From NCBI GenBank assembly GCA_019429055.1, contig JAHYJP010000007.1, positions 1 to 46,919 on the forward strand: 46,919 nt of DNA, read 5' to 3'. Every line of letters starts with the position of its first letter. Position 1 is the first letter of the stretch. The translations under genes and the position numbers were made by a program. The notes below the pieces were generated by a model. That model had not been told where the DNA came from, searched no databases, and worked only from the letters and a program-made list of their open reading frames with translations. This DNA comes from Bacteroidales bacterium (lineage in GTDB: Bacteria; Bacteroidota; Bacteroidia; Bacteroidales; UBA7960). Of this stretch, positions 19,477 to 28,237 are shown in pieces.

Positions 19477-21555
19477 ATGAATGAAACGGCCCACCATAAG
19501 TCAAAAGAATTTAAGAGATATACAGTAACATCTGCCCTTCCGTATGCCAACGGGCCGGTGCACATAGGTCATCTTGCCGGTGTTTATGTTCCTGCCGATA
19601 TTTATGCCCGGTATCTCAGATCAAAGGGTCGCGATGTGGTTTTTATCGGCGGTAGTGATGAGCATGGAGTTCCCATCACCATCAAAGCAAGAATGGAAAA
19701 TGTAACTCCCCAGGATATTGTAGATAAATACCACTTCATGATCAAGGATTCGTTTGAGAAATTTGGTATTTCGTTCGATGTTTACAGTCGTACCTCCGCG
19801 GCAATTCATCACGAAACAGCTTCTGCATTTTTTAAGAAGCTTTTTGATGAAGGTAAATTGCTGGAAAAGGAGAGTGAACAATTTTATGATGAGGCAAACC
19901 ATCAGTTTCTGGCCGATCGTTACATTACCGGAACATGCCCCCACTGCAGCTATGAAAAAGCTTACGGCGATCAGTGTGAAAGTTGCGGTACATCGTTAAG
20001 TGCTACAGATCTTATCAATCCCAGATCGGTACTAAGCGGCAATAAGCCTGTAATGAAAAAAACCAAACATTGGTATCTTCCATTGCAGGATTACGAACCC
20101 ATGTTGCGAAAGTGGATTCTCGAAGGCCATAAAAACGACTGGAAATCGAATGTATATGGACAATGTAAATCATGGATAGATCAGGGTTTGCAACCCAGGG
20201 CAGTTACCCGCGACCTTGACTGGGGAGTGAAGGTTCCGGTTGAAGGTGCCGAAGGCAAAGTGCTTTATGTGTGGTTTGATGCCCCCATCGGCTATATTTC
20301 TGCCACGCGCGAATGGGGCGAAGAAAATAACAGGGAATGGGAGCCTTACTGGAAAAGCAATGAATCCAAGCTTGTGCACTTTATAGGGAAAGATAATATT
20401 GTATTCCATTGCATAATCTTTCCTTCCATGCTTTATGCCGAGGGATCTTATATTTTGCCTGAAAATGTTCCCGCCAATGAATTTCTTAACCTTGAGGGTG
20501 ATAAAATATCAACCAGCCGCAACTGGGCAGTATGGTTGCATGAATACCTTGAAGAATTTCCCGGGCAGCAGGATGTATTGAGATATGTATTGTGTGCAGC
20601 TGCGCCCGAAACGAAAGACAACGATTTTACCTGGAAGGATTTTCAGGCCCGCAATAACAGCGAGTTGCTGGCCATATACGGCAACTTTGTAAACCGAACA
20701 CTGGTTCTTACCCAAAAATATTTCGACGGTAAGGTACCTGCACGCGGTCAGCTTACTGATAAAGATAAGGAAGTTATTGAGCAAATTGCCCGGTATCCGC
20801 AAATTATTGCCGATAGTCTTGAGAGCTATCGTTTCAGGGAAGCACTGGGAGAACTTATGAATCTCGCACGACTCGGAAACAAGTATCTTACCGACAATGA
20901 ACCGTGGAAAATTTTCAAAACTGATCCTGAGAGGGTAAAGACCATTATGAATGTAAGCCTTCAGGTTTGTACCAGCCTGGCTATACTTTCTGAACCCTTC
21001 CTGCCATTTACAGCCGGCAAGCTCACGAATATGCTTGGAATAGAACATTTGAAGTGGGATGCAGCTGCCCAATCGGATAACATTTTAAAAGAAGGGCATA
21101 TAATAAGCCAGCCTGATTTTCTTTTCACAAAAATTGAAGATGAAACCATTCAGCATCAGATAGATAAGCTGATCAATACCCGGAAATCAAATCAGGAAGC
21201 CCAAAGCAGCAAAACAGAACCCTTCAAGGATGATATCGGATTTGATGATTTTCTGAAGATGGACCTTCGTGTGGCAACCATTATTGAAGCCGAAAAGGTT
21301 GCCAAAACCAAAAAACTCCTGAAGCTCACTCTTGACACCGGCAATGAAAAAAGAACGGTGGTAAGCGGAATTGCAGAATTTTATCAGCCTGATGATATCA
21401 AAGGCAGACAGGTTGTGCTCCTGGCAAATCTTCAACCCAAAGTTATTAAAGGGATAGAATCTCACGGCATGATACTTATGGCTTCCAACCATGATGGAGA
21501 GCTCGCATTTGTGCAGCCCGACAAAGTTATTAACAATGGTGGGTTAATATCATGA
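19477..21555 (+). CDS. metG: Methionyl-tRNA synthetase with C-terminal tRNA-binding domain
   Basis: Charges initiator and elongator tRNA-Met. The protein has 692 residues. [11 protein letters not shown] holds the HIGH motif (residues 29-32). A zinc knuckle is formed by CPHC (154-157) and CESC (167-170). The KMSKS-type loop reads KISTS (343-347), a variant common in this MetRS class. The anticodon-binding helical domain follows. From about residue 588 there is a fused OB-fold tRNA-binding module ([30 protein letters not shown]) that dimerises the enzyme and raises tRNA affinity. The ATG at 19477 is 48 bp beyond the predicted transcription start. Confidence 0.97.
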   Translation: MNETAHHKSKEFKRYTVTSALPYANGPVHIGHLAGVYVPADIYARYLRSKGRDVVFIGGSDEHGVPITIKARMENVTPQDIVDKYHFMIKDSFEKFGISFDVYSRTSAAIHHETASAFFKKLFDEGKLLEKESEQFYDEANHQFLADRYITGTCPHCSYEKAYGDQCESCGTSLSATDLINPRSVLSGNKPVMKKTKHWYLPLQDYEPMLRKWILEGHKNDWKSNVYGQCKSWIDQGLQPRAVTRDLDWGVKVPVEGAEGKVLYVWFDAPIGYISATREWGEENNREWEPYWKSNESKLVHFIGKDNIVFHCIIFPSMLYAEGSYILPENVPANEFLNLEGDKISTSRNWAVWLHEYLEEFPGQQDVLRYVLCAAAPETKDNDFTWKDFQARNNSELLAIYGNFVNRTLVLTQKYFDGKVPARGQLTDKDKEVIEQIARYPQIIADSLESYRFREALGELMNLARLGNKYLTDNEPWKIFKTDPERVKTIMNVSLQVCTSLAILSEPFLPFTAGKLTNMLGIEHLKWDAAAQSDNILKEGHIISQPDFLFTKIEDETIQHQIDKLINTRKSNQEAQSSKTEPFKDDIGFDDFLKMDLRVATIIEAEKVAKTKKLLKLTLDTGNEKRTVVSGIAEFYQPDDIKGRQVVLLANLQPKVIKGIESHGMILMASNHDGELAFVQPDKVINNGGLIS

Positions 21556-21652
21556 GCGATATTTTTTGCCTGTTCAGCAATGTATTTAGGTAATCGGTAT
21601 AATTATTGATTTTTTAGGTGTTCTTCTGTGGTAGACGATAAAAAAAAATCTT

Positions 21653-21660
21653 TATATTTG
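21653..21660 (+). promoter_or_regulatory. -7 box of the tRNA-Arg gene
   Basis: TATATTTG matches TAnnTTTG exactly. It predicts initiation around 21667, three bases before the mature tRNA 5' end, as expected for a tRNA promoter. No good TTG is seen at 19-bp spacing. Confidence 0.5.
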
Positions 21661-21669
21661 CGCCGATTA

Positions 21670-21741
21670 GGCCTCGTAGTTCAACGGATAGAATGGAAGT
21701 TTCCTAAACTTTAGATACAGGTTCGATTCCTGTCGAGGCTA
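21670..21741 (+). tRNA. tRNA-Arg, anticodon CCT
   Basis: A full cloverleaf can be drawn by hand. The acceptor stem is GGCCTCG/CGAGGCT (first pair G-U). The D stem is GTTC/GAAT, and the anticodon stem GAAGT/ACTTT has loop TTCCTAA. The anticodon CCT is at 21703-21705. The variable loop is short, and the T stem ACAGG/CCTGT has loop TTCGATT. The discriminator base is A. It reads the AGG arginine codon. The CCA end is not encoded; the sequence continues CAA. It stands alone between metG and the small protein gene. Confidence 0.93.
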
Positions 21742-21825
21742 CAAAGAATGAATGACACACCCTTAAATTTAATAGCCCGTTTTTTAACGGCAGCACAAAC
21801 CATCGATTTTAAAACATATTAAACC

Positions 21826-22035
21826 ATGAACAGAAAAGACGAAAGACCAAGTAAAATATCGTACGAAAGATATTTAAATGAATTGGGAATTCCGGAGGAC
21901 CTGAAAAAGTCCAACGATGGGCATATTCCGGATTATGTTAAATATGGTACCTGGCTTAGAGTTAATGAGGCAGAAAAATTTGAAAGTGATTATCAGGAGT
22001 GGAAGGCCAAGGTACGTGCTGAACAGAATCTTTGA
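21826..22035 (+). CDS. Small conserved-looking hypothetical protein, 69 residues
   Basis: A short charged protein (MNRKDERPSKISYERYLNELG start). It has predicted helical segments and no signal peptide, membrane segment or cysteine. The pattern GHIPDYVKYGTWLRVNEAEKFESDYQEW looks like a compact single domain. I do not recognise the family. The ATG start, good coding character and an excellent terminator 26 bp after the stop support a real gene. It begins 84 bp after tRNA-Arg(CCT) and could be read through from the tRNA promoter or have its own. The acidic/basic composition suggests a cytoplasmic protein, possibly nucleic-acid or ribosome associated; that last point is a guess. Confidence 0.6.
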   Translation: MNRKDERPSKISYERYLNELGIPEDLKKSNDGHIPDYVKYGTWLRVNEAEKFESDYQEWKAKVRAEQNL

Positions 22036-22061
22036 TCATAATATTCCGTTCTCATAAAACG

Positions 22062-22095
22062 AAAAGGCTCCCGGAAACTTGTCCGGGAGCCTTTT
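22062..22095. terminator. Bidirectional terminator between the 69-residue gene and kbl
   Basis: A 14-bp perfect stem AAAAGGCTCCCGGA (22062-22075) / TCCGGGAGCCTTTT (22082-22095) with a 6-nt loop. It has T-runs on both strands, placed between convergent genes. Confidence 0.92.
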
Positions 22096-22116
22096 TCATT
22101 TTTTTCAATCTGTATA

Positions 22117-23304
22117 TCAAATCACATTTAGTTCTTTTCCAACTTTTATGAATGCATCAATGGCTTTGTCGAGATGATGCCTTTCATGCGCGGCCGAAAG
22201 TTGAATCCTTATCCTGGCCTGACCTTTGGGTACAACAGGATAGTAAAAGCCAATTACATAAATTCCTTCCTCAAGCATACGTGCAGCAAACTTCTGTGAC
22301 AGAGCTGCATCGTAAAGCATCAATGCAACAATTGCCGACTCTGATGGTTTCAGATCGAAACCGGCATCAGAAATTTTTTGCTTGAAATAGGCTGTATTTT
22401 CCATGAGCTTATCACGATAGCTGGTATCTTTTCCGATAAGGTCAAATACTGCCAGTGAAGCTCCAATGATTGCGGGGCTCAATGAGTTTGAGAATAGATA
22501 CGGACGTGACCTCTGACGCAAAATGTCAATGATCTCTTTGCGGCCTGTTGTAAAACCGCCAAGTCCGCCTCCAAGAGCTTTGCCCAGTGTACCCGTAATG
22601 ATATCTACTTTATTAAGAACCTTGTGATATTCCGGTGCACCGCGTCCGGTTTTGCCAATGAAGCCTGCCGAATGACACTCATCGGTCATTACAAGGGCAT
22701 CGTATTTTTCGGCAAGGCGGCATATTTCGTCCATCCTGGCAATGTCACCATCCATGGAAAAAACTCCATCGGTTACAATGATCCGGTGACGTTGTGCCTG
22801 GGCAGCCTGAAGTTGTTTTTCAAGATCGTCCATATCGGCGTGGGCAAATCGGTATCTTACAGCTTTGCACAAACGAACTCCATCAATAATGGATGCATGG
22901 TTGAGTGCATCGGAAATTATGGCGTCATTTTCATCGAATAAGGGTTCAAAAACACCTCCATTGGCATCAAAACAAGCTGCATAAAGTATGGTGTCTTCCA
23001 TACCGAAAAAATCGGCTATGGTTTTCTCCAGTTGTTTGTGAATATCCTGTGTACCGCAAATAAAGCGCACGGAAGATAATCCGTACCCATGACTTTCCAG
23101 TGCTTTGTTTGCTCCTTCAATTACTTTGGGATGATTAGATAACCCCAGGTAATTGTTGGCACAAAAGTTAAGTACCCTCTGGCCTGTATTGAGTTCAATC
23201 TCTGCTTCCTGCGGACTGGTAATAATTCTTTCACGTTTAAAAAGTCCGGCATCGTCAATTTCCTGTAGCTGTTGTTGTAAATGCTCTTTTATCTTTCCGT
23301 ACAT
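22117..23304 (-). CDS. kbl: Glycine C-acetyltransferase (2-amino-3-ketobutyrate CoA ligase)
   Basis: A PLP enzyme of the alpha-oxoamine synthase family that converts 2-amino-3-oxobutyrate plus CoA to glycine and acetyl-CoA in threonine breakdown. The length of 395 residues is normal for Kbl. Visible features are the NFCANNYLGLSNHP N-terminal motif, the substrate-binding SDALNHASIIDG region, TDECHSAGF with the PLP-binding Asp and His, and the Schiff-base lysine Lys242 in GTLGKALGGG. The threonine dehydrogenase gene (tdh) that usually supplies the substrate is not next to it here. Related AONS/SPT enzymes have similar motifs, but the N-terminal sequence and length favour Kbl. Confidence 0.93.
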   Translation of the reverse strand: MYGKIKEHLQQQLQEIDDAGLFKRERIITSPQEAEIELNTGQRVLNFCANNYLGLSNHPKVIEGANKALESHGYGLSSVRFICGTQDIHKQLEKTIADFFGMEDTILYAACFDANGGVFEPLFDENDAIISDALNHASIIDGVRLCKAVRYRFAHADMDDLEKQLQAAQAQRHRIIVTDGVFSMDGDIARMDEICRLAEKYDALVMTDECHSAGFIGKTGRGAPEYHKVLNKVDIITGTLGKALGGGLGGFTTGRKEIIDILRQRSRPYLFSNSLSPAIIGASLAVFDLIGKDTSYRDKLMENTAYFKQKISDAGFDLKPSESAIVALMLYDAALSQKFAARMLEEGIYVIGFYYPVVPKGQARIRIQLSAAHERHHLDKAIDAFIKVGKELNVI

Positions 23305-23351
23305 AGCATGAATAGTTTTTTTTTTGACAGTTTTTTGTTATTATTTTGATT

Positions 23352-25022
23352 TTAAGGATTTAAGATTGCATGATAAGTTTCGGGCGATTGGAAAACACGA
23401 AGTGCTTCACTGATATCGGGGTCATCATTTAATGATGATATTACCCTTCCCTTTTGTTTGTAATACCTTCCAACGATTTCATTTTTCAGCATCATTTCAA
23501 TTTCAGGGCGGAAAGTGATAAGGTCGTCCTTTTTGGTTTCCTGTATTCTGGCCTTTATCAGATTTAACTCCTGCTCGATGGATTCGTGATATTTTTCATC
23601 TTTGGTCACCCTCTTCAATCGTTCAATATAAAGCTCACTTTCAGTTGTGTATGAATAATCTTTTCCTTCCAGAAATTTCATAAAATCATTGAATATTTCA
23701 TCTGTTATCTCAAATTGGTCAGCCGGAAGTATTTCATTGTTGTTGCGATAATAATGATTGGCATAATCAAATATGTGGAAATTGGTAAGGAGAGCGATTG
23801 ATAAATTGCTTAATGATAAGGGGTTAATGAATATGTCAGGTTCAATGCCACCGCCATCATAAACAGTTCTGCCGCTGAGGGTTTCAAAGGCCACTTTGAG
23901 TGAATCGGGTATGGCTGCCACACTTCCGTCTTCGTGTCTCTGGGCGTAGTCGATGGCCTGGATGCACCGCCCGCTTGGGATATAATACTTTGCAACCGTA
24001 ATCTTTAGCTGGGTATTATAGCTGAGAGGAACAACATTTTGCACCAGTCCTTTGCCAAAAGTTCTTTGCCCGATAATTACACCCCGGTCAAAATCCTGGA
24101 TGGCCCCAGCAACAATTTCCGATGCCGATGCACTGGCTCTGTCAACCAGCACCACAAGAGGTATTTCCTTATCAATAGGGTTATTAAGTGTGCGGTGTGT
24201 AGTGTTGCGTTCCCTTATTTTCCCCTTTGTTTCTACCACAATCTTATTCTTTTCCACAAAAAGATTGGTAATGTTTACGGCCTCATTGAGCAGACCCCCG
24301 CCATTGCCACGAAGGTCGAGAACCAGGTTTTCTATTTCATGCTCATTTCGCAAGCTGTTGAAAGCATCTCTTACTTCCCTTCCTGCATTTTGAGTAAAGC
24401 TGGTAAGTTTAATGTAGCCGGTTTTTTCGTCCAGCAAACCATACCAGGGAATATTGTCAATTCTTACCACTTCGCGCACAAGAACTTTTGTAAGAATTTC
24501 ATCATGACCACTTCTTTGTATATCCATTACAACCTCGGTTCCGGGTTGCCCTTTGAGCAAAGAGCTGACCTCTTCCTGCGTGCGGTTTATAGCTTCCTGG
24601 TCGTTGATCTTTAAAATTTTGTCACCTGGTAACAATCCTGCTTTGTGGGCAGGAAATCCTTCATAGGTTTCCGAAATAAAAATATAATTTCCTCTCCTCA
24701 TGATAAGGGCACCAATGCCACCGTACTGGCCGGTGGTCATAAACCGGTAATCTTCTATTTGCGATTCGGGAATGAAATTGGTATAAGGATCAAGCGATTC
24801 AAGCATTTCGTCAATCCCGGTTTTGATAAGCTCTGCTGTGTTTACTTCATCAACATAGTTGATAACCAGTTCACGGAACATGGTATTGAAAATGTCGAGG
24901 TTTTTAACAATTTCAAAATTGTTGCTTACGTATGCAGTAGAAAAAACCGTTGTAAGTGTTATGACGACAAAAGCAGCCACAGCAAGAGGTTTTCTGAAGT
25001 ATTTCCTGATATTTTTAATCAT
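23352..25022 (-). CDS. S41 family C-terminal processing protease (CtpA/Prc-like)
   Basis: A 556-residue periplasmic serine protease. A signal anchor (about residues 11-31) is followed by an N-terminal helical region, a PDZ domain (about 90-170, with GLLPGDKILKIND) and the S41 catalytic domain. The nucleophile is in SASASEIVAGA (Ser299) and the general base lysine is Lys324 in GQRTFGKG; the 25-residue spacing equals that in E. coli Prc. LDLRGNGGG (about 235-243) is the usual preceding motif. A C-terminal ~150-residue extension is typical of Bacteroidota members. Such enzymes trim or degrade exported proteins by their C-termini. It is 47 bp upstream of kbl, but the two have no obvious functional link. 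Confidence 0.92.
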   Translation of the reverse strand: MIKNIRKYFRKPLAVAAFVVITLTTVFSTAYVSNNFEIVKNLDIFNTMFRELVINYVDEVNTAELIKTGIDEMLESLDPYTNFIPESQIEDYRFMTTGQYGGIGALIMRRGNYIFISETYEGFPAHKAGLLPGDKILKINDQEAINRTQEEVSSLLKGQPGTEVVMDIQRSGHDEILTKVLVREVVRIDNIPWYGLLDEKTGYIKLTSFTQNAGREVRDAFNSLRNEHEIENLVLDLRGNGGGLLNEAVNITNLFVEKNKIVVETKGKIRERNTTHRTLNNPIDKEIPLVVLVDRASASASEIVAGAIQDFDRGVIIGQRTFGKGLVQNVVPLSYNTQLKITVAKYYIPSGRCIQAIDYAQRHEDGSVAAIPDSLKVAFETLSGRTVYDGGGIEPDIFINPLSLSNLSIALLTNFHIFDYANHYYRNNNEILPADQFEITDEIFNDFMKFLEGKDYSYTTESELYIERLKRVTKDEKYHESIEQELNLIKARIQETKKDDLITFRPEIEMMLKNEIVGRYYKQKGRVISSLNDDPDISEALRVFQSPETYHAILNP

Positions 25023-25136
25023 AATAGAATGGTTTTATTGGGTAAACCAGAATTTTCATGCTTTTGAATGTATGATCATTCTGTTTATGTTTATTACATG
25101 AGTGTTTTATTAATACAATAAATTTTAAACAACTTT

Positions 25137-25388
25137 TCACGGCACCGGATCATAACCACTTCCGCCCCAGGGATGACATGATGCAATTCTTTTAATGGTA
25201 TACCACCCGCCTTTAAAGGGCCCGTGCTTTTTTATTGCCTCAACACCATATTGTGAACAGGTTGGGGTATAACGACACGATGGAGGGAAAAGGGGTGATA
25301 TTGCACCCTGGTAAAAACGTATAAGTATAATAAAGAACCACTCAAGGGCTTTTCTGATACCCTGCCAGATGGCTGCAATTAATCGCAT
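25137..25388 (-). CDS. yidD: Membrane protein insertion efficiency factor YidD
   Basis: A small protein of 83 residues that aids YidC-dependent membrane protein insertion. The diagnostic core is [20 protein letters not shown], and then [19 protein letters not shown], with three conserved cysteines. An amphipathic or membrane-associated helix covers about residues 1-25. The frame is open further upstream, but the ATG at 25388 gives the family N-terminus. It overlaps the last codons of rnpA by 10 bp, matching the common rnpA-yidD coupling. Confidence 0.93.
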   Translation of the reverse strand: MRLIAAIWQGIRKALEWFFIILIRFYQGAISPLFPPSCRYTPTCSQYGVEAIKKHGPFKGGWYTIKRIASCHPWGGSGYDPVP

Positions 25389-25927
25389 GTGCCTTGTTGC
25401 TCTGATATTTTCTGAACTATTTTTTGTAAAGATACAACGATTTTTGCTTCTATATCCTGGTAAGATAATACAGGCCTGGCAATGTAAATAATGCCAATTA
25501 TACAAAAGCAATTTCGCTCACTGAGAAACGAATAAAAGCTTTGTTTGTTATTGCGGTAAGCTTCTTTTATGAGTCTTTTGATTTTGTTGCGCTGAACGGC
25601 TGACTTATGCACCTTTGACGAAACACCTGTAAGGCATTTGGCCGGGCTGCTAAAAACTGCATTGGCCGGAATCTTCTTAAGCGGAAATGATGGGTTCTGG
25701 ATTTTCAGAAGATCATTTTGCATTTCTTTATTTCCAAGGAACGATACCGGGCCTTCGCCGAAGAACACCTCTTCCAGATTCGGGTTTATGATCTTCCAGT
25801 AAACACGAAACGGATGTTCTCCAAACTGCTCACCCCGGTTAAACAGTATCTTTTTTAACGTAAAATTGCACAGCCTTTCATCTTTTGAAAAACTGTGCAA
25901 TTTTTGTTTTGAAGAATGCTCAGCCAT
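25379..25927 (-). CDS. rnpA: Ribonuclease P protein component, with an internal insertion
   Basis: The protein subunit that helps the RNase P ribozyme trim tRNA 5' leaders. The signature [18 protein letters not shown] (residues 108-125) is intact, and the N-terminal helix with [10 protein letters not shown] is present. At 182 residues it is longer than the usual ~115-135. The excess is an insertion of roughly 40 residues (about 46-86) between strand FRVYW and strand NAVFSSPAK, which normally follow each other closely. rpmH, its usual neighbour, is not adjacent; hemD precedes and yidD follows on the same strand. The ATG at 25927 is supported by the N-terminal motif. Confidence 0.9.
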   Translation of the reverse strand: MAEHSSKQKLHSFSKDERLCNFTLKKILFNRGEQFGEHPFRVYWKIINPNLEEVFFGEGPVSFLGNKEMQNDLLKIQNPSFPLKKIPANAVFSSPAKCLTGVSSKVHKSAVQRNKIKRLIKEAYRNNKQSFYSFLSERNCFCIIGIIYIARPVLSYQDIEAKIVVSLQKIVQKISEQQGTCD

Positions 25928-25942
25928 GATATTTCAGGCTTG

Positions 25943-26692
25943 TTATTTTTTCGCTTTATGATTTTGCAGGTATTGCTCAATGGCCATAGTCATGGATGGT
26001 GCTTCAGGCGAAGGTGCTTTTATTTGAACTTCAAATCCCGCACTTTCAATTGCACTTACTGTGGCTTGCCCGAAAGCAGCAAAGATTGTTTCGTCCTGCT
26101 TGTAGTCAGGGAAATTTTTTTGCAAAGATTCAATTCCAAACGGGCTGAAAAAAACAATCATATGATAACTGTCAATTTCTATATCATCAACAGTATCTGG
26201 AGCTGTATTATAAATAGGTACAATTACATGATTGATCTTATGAGCCTGAAGAAGGTCTGGAATCTCTTTTGTATGGTTTACTGCACATGGGAAGAAGAAC
26301 TTCTCGTTCTTTTGTTTTTTAATCAATTCAAGAAGTTCGGGAAATTTACTCTTGCCAAAGAAGATCTTTCTTTTACGGTATTGAACATACTTCTGAAGGT
26401 ACAAAGCAATAGCCTCCGAAACGCAAAAATATTTCATGCTTTCCGGGATGGTAACCCGTAATTCTTCGCAAAGGCTGAAAAAATGATCTACGGAATGGCG
26501 GCTGGTAAAAATAATTGCAGTATAATCCAGAATGTTAATTCGCAATTTTCTGAATTCCTTGTTATCAACACTCTCAATCTTAATCAGTTTCCTGAAAGTA
26601 ATATTCAGGTTAAACTGTTTTGCGAGATCCGTGTAAGGTGATTTTTCATTCTCAGGTTGGGGCTGAGAGATTAAAACATTTTTGATTTTCAA
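25943..26692 (-). CDS. hemD: Uroporphyrinogen-III synthase (HemD-like), TTG start
   Basis: A 249-residue protein of the HemD fold, which cyclises hydroxymethylbilane to uroporphyrinogen III in haem and cobalamin synthesis. Sequence signs are VLISQPQPE at the N-terminus, TAIIFTSRHSVDHFF, FCVSEAIALYLQ in the middle, and IVFFSPFGIESLQKNFPD with FAAFGQATVSAIESAGF near the end. Overall conservation of this family is low, so the call leans on these motifs and on the location beside DUF4271 and rnpA, an arrangement usual in Bacteroidota. The frame has no ATG at the right place. TTG at 26692 is preceded by a strong AAGGAG Shine-Dalgarno, which decides the start. Confidence 0.83.
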   Translation of the reverse strand: MKIKNVLISQPQPENEKSPYTDLAKQFNLNITFRKLIKIESVDNKEFRKLRINILDYTAIIFTSRHSVDHFFSLCEELRVTIPESMKYFCVSEAIALYLQKYVQYRKRKIFFGKSKFPELLELIKKQKNEKFFFPCAVNHTKEIPDLLQAHKINHVIVPIYNTAPDTVDDIEIDSYHMIVFFSPFGIESLQKNFPDYKQDETIFAAFGQATVSAIESAGFEVQIKAPSPEAPSMTMAIEQYLQNHKAKK

Positions 26693-26697
26693 GGTTG

Positions 26698-26705
26698 CTC
26701 TCCTT
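26698..26705 (-). promoter_or_regulatory. Strong Shine-Dalgarno before the TTG start of hemD
   Basis: The minus strand reads AAGGAGAG. The AAGGAG core (26705-26700) ends 7 nt before the TTG at 26692. Such strong sites are rare in this window, so it is good evidence for the non-ATG start. Confidence 0.65.
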
Positions 26706-26785
26706 ATTTTTGGTTTAACGATTCGTGGTTTTGGTTTTCCTTAAAAGGCAATTATGATTTTTGTTGTTTTTTTAAATTTTGAATT

Positions 26786-27982
26786 TCAGGGAGTTAGTCC
26801 GATTATTGTAAGTTTTATTATAAGGATTAAAGGTGCAAATTCAATGGCGCAAAGATACAAAATTAAATAATACGGCGAAAAGTCTAAAGTCTTATAACCC
26901 AGATATGCACCTCTTATGATTTTGAAAAGGTTTATTAAAATCAGTAAAACCCAGGCGGAAACCATCAGGTTTAATCCCGGATTGTATATGCTGATAACCA
27001 GTACGGGCAACAAAATTATACCTGTGGATTGGTTAATAAGCAGTATGTTGAGAAAATAGGATTCAGTTGCAGGCTTTGTTTTAAAAACCCATGCTATGAA
27101 AAAAACAAGAACGTATTTAATCAGATAAAATGTTGTTATGGCAATGAGTATGTAGCTAATAATAAGCATAAAAGGGATATTTTCAATAGCAGAAAAGTTG
27201 CCCCATTTTTCCATACTGAGATAAATAAGAAGCGAAAAAACCAATAAAAAATTCAGGAAGAGAAAAAATGACGCCCAGTTATTCATTAATCCGCCTTCTC
27301 TGTCCAGTTGGTTGAAGTACCTGCCTGTAAAAGATGCCAGGAAGTTTTCTTTAAATCGCAGGGGGAACAAATAACGGGTAATACCAATCATTATGAGAGA
27401 AAGTATTATCCACAAAGTCAAAATGTCTTTGGAAGGGGATCTGGAAATGTATGTCGGTTCAGGCTGGATTGTTGTTGGTTCGAGCGAATGTGGCCCGAAA
27501 TGCTCACGTGCAGAAAACACCCTGCTTACAACTTGATCAGCGCGGGCAACAAGCAAGGAGTCCCATTCTACCCAATAGGCTTTTTTCCTGTCAAAGGCTG
27601 TACGGTAGGTTTCAGTTCTTACCGGTTGAACCGGCCGGGCAACAGGTGGAGGTGACGGAGCCTGCTGAGTTTCAGCCTGAATAGTATCAGGTTCAACTGT
27701 AAGTTCGGTTTCAACATCTGTTATTATCGTATCTGTTTCCGGTAGTATTGTATCGCGGATCAGGGTGTCCCTTTCCTGAACTGCATTTTGTGTTTGTACG
27801 GGTATAAGAGTGTCGGGAAGATTTTCAGGAACCGTATCAGTATGTTGCTGATTATAAAGCGAAGAGTGGTCATGGAAGTCGGAAACAGAAAAATTTTCAG
27901 CAGCAAAAGTGGCATTCAGAAACATCATATGCAGTATGATGAAAAAAGCGGACAGGATATACAGCCGTTGTTTCTTACTCAT
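26786..27982 (-). CDS. DUF4271 domain membrane protein
   Basis: A 398-residue Bacteroidota protein with a signal sequence (MSKKQRLYILSAFF) and a Thr/Glu/Pro-rich, probably disordered periplasmic stretch to about residue 165. The C-terminal half is a DUF4271-type membrane domain with roughly five to six transmembrane helices (first near LTLWIILSLIMIGITRYLF). Function is unknown. The gene is found beside hemD in many Bacteroidota. The frame also has an ATG at 28027, but that start lies upstream of a perfect -7 box (TACCTTTG, 28005-27998) and would place 15 extra residues before the signal peptide. I therefore take the ATG at 27982. Confidence 0.82.
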   Translation of the reverse strand: MSKKQRLYILSAFFIILHMMFLNATFAAENFSVSDFHDHSSLYNQQHTDTVPENLPDTLIPVQTQNAVQERDTLIRDTILPETDTIITDVETELTVEPDTIQAETQQAPSPPPVARPVQPVRTETYRTAFDRKKAYWVEWDSLLVARADQVVSRVFSAREHFGPHSLEPTTIQPEPTYISRSPSKDILTLWIILSLIMIGITRYLFPLRFKENFLASFTGRYFNQLDREGGLMNNWASFFLFLNFLLVFSLLIYLSMEKWGNFSAIENIPFMLIISYILIAITTFYLIKYVLVFFIAWVFKTKPATESYFLNILLINQSTGIILLPVLVISIYNPGLNLMVSAWVLLILINLFKIIRGAYLGYKTLDFSPYYLILYLCAIEFAPLILIIKLTIIGLTP

Positions 27983-27997
27983 TGCCTCAGTTTTTCG

Positions 27998-28005
27998 CAA
28001 AGGTA
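27998..28005 (-). promoter_or_regulatory. -7 box of the DUF4271 gene
   Basis: The minus strand reads TACCTTTG, a perfect TAnnTTTG, 16 bp before the chosen start. It implies a very short leader (~9 nt) and argues against the upstream ATG at 28027. The -33 TTG is not evident. Confidence 0.4.
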
Positions 28006-28160
28006 AGTCAAATAATAAGTAAAACATTAGGGTTTTACCTAAAGGATATCACGGGAAATATTTTTTTATCAGGTTTTTTCATAAACAATCAGCTGTTAGC
28101 GAATTAACAATTTGATAATACAAAAAGATACCGTGTTGTGTAAAAAATCATTTTCCTGCT

Positions 28161-28190
28161 TTGAAGGGTCGTAAAATAATTCTAATTTTG
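28161..28190 (+). promoter_or_regulatory. Promoter of pta-ackA
   Basis: TTTG at 28160-28163, with exactly 19 bases between its TTG and TAATTTTG (28183-28190). This is a full match to the Bacteroidota primary sigma consensus. It predicts a start near 28197 and a ~40-nt leader. It is the best promoter in the window. Confidence 0.75.
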
Positions 28191-28237
28191 TTGTCCCTTG
28201 AAATTCAATAAATTTTCACCACAAAATAAGGTCAGAA

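Noticed and set aside
25916-26461. 181-residue plus-strand frame opposite hemD
   Set aside because: Antisense of hemD, rich in Phe/Cys/Leu without a recognisable domain.
27983-28027. ATG at 28027 as start of the DUF4271 gene
   Set aside because: It lies upstream of the perfect -7 box and adds residues before a good signal peptide.
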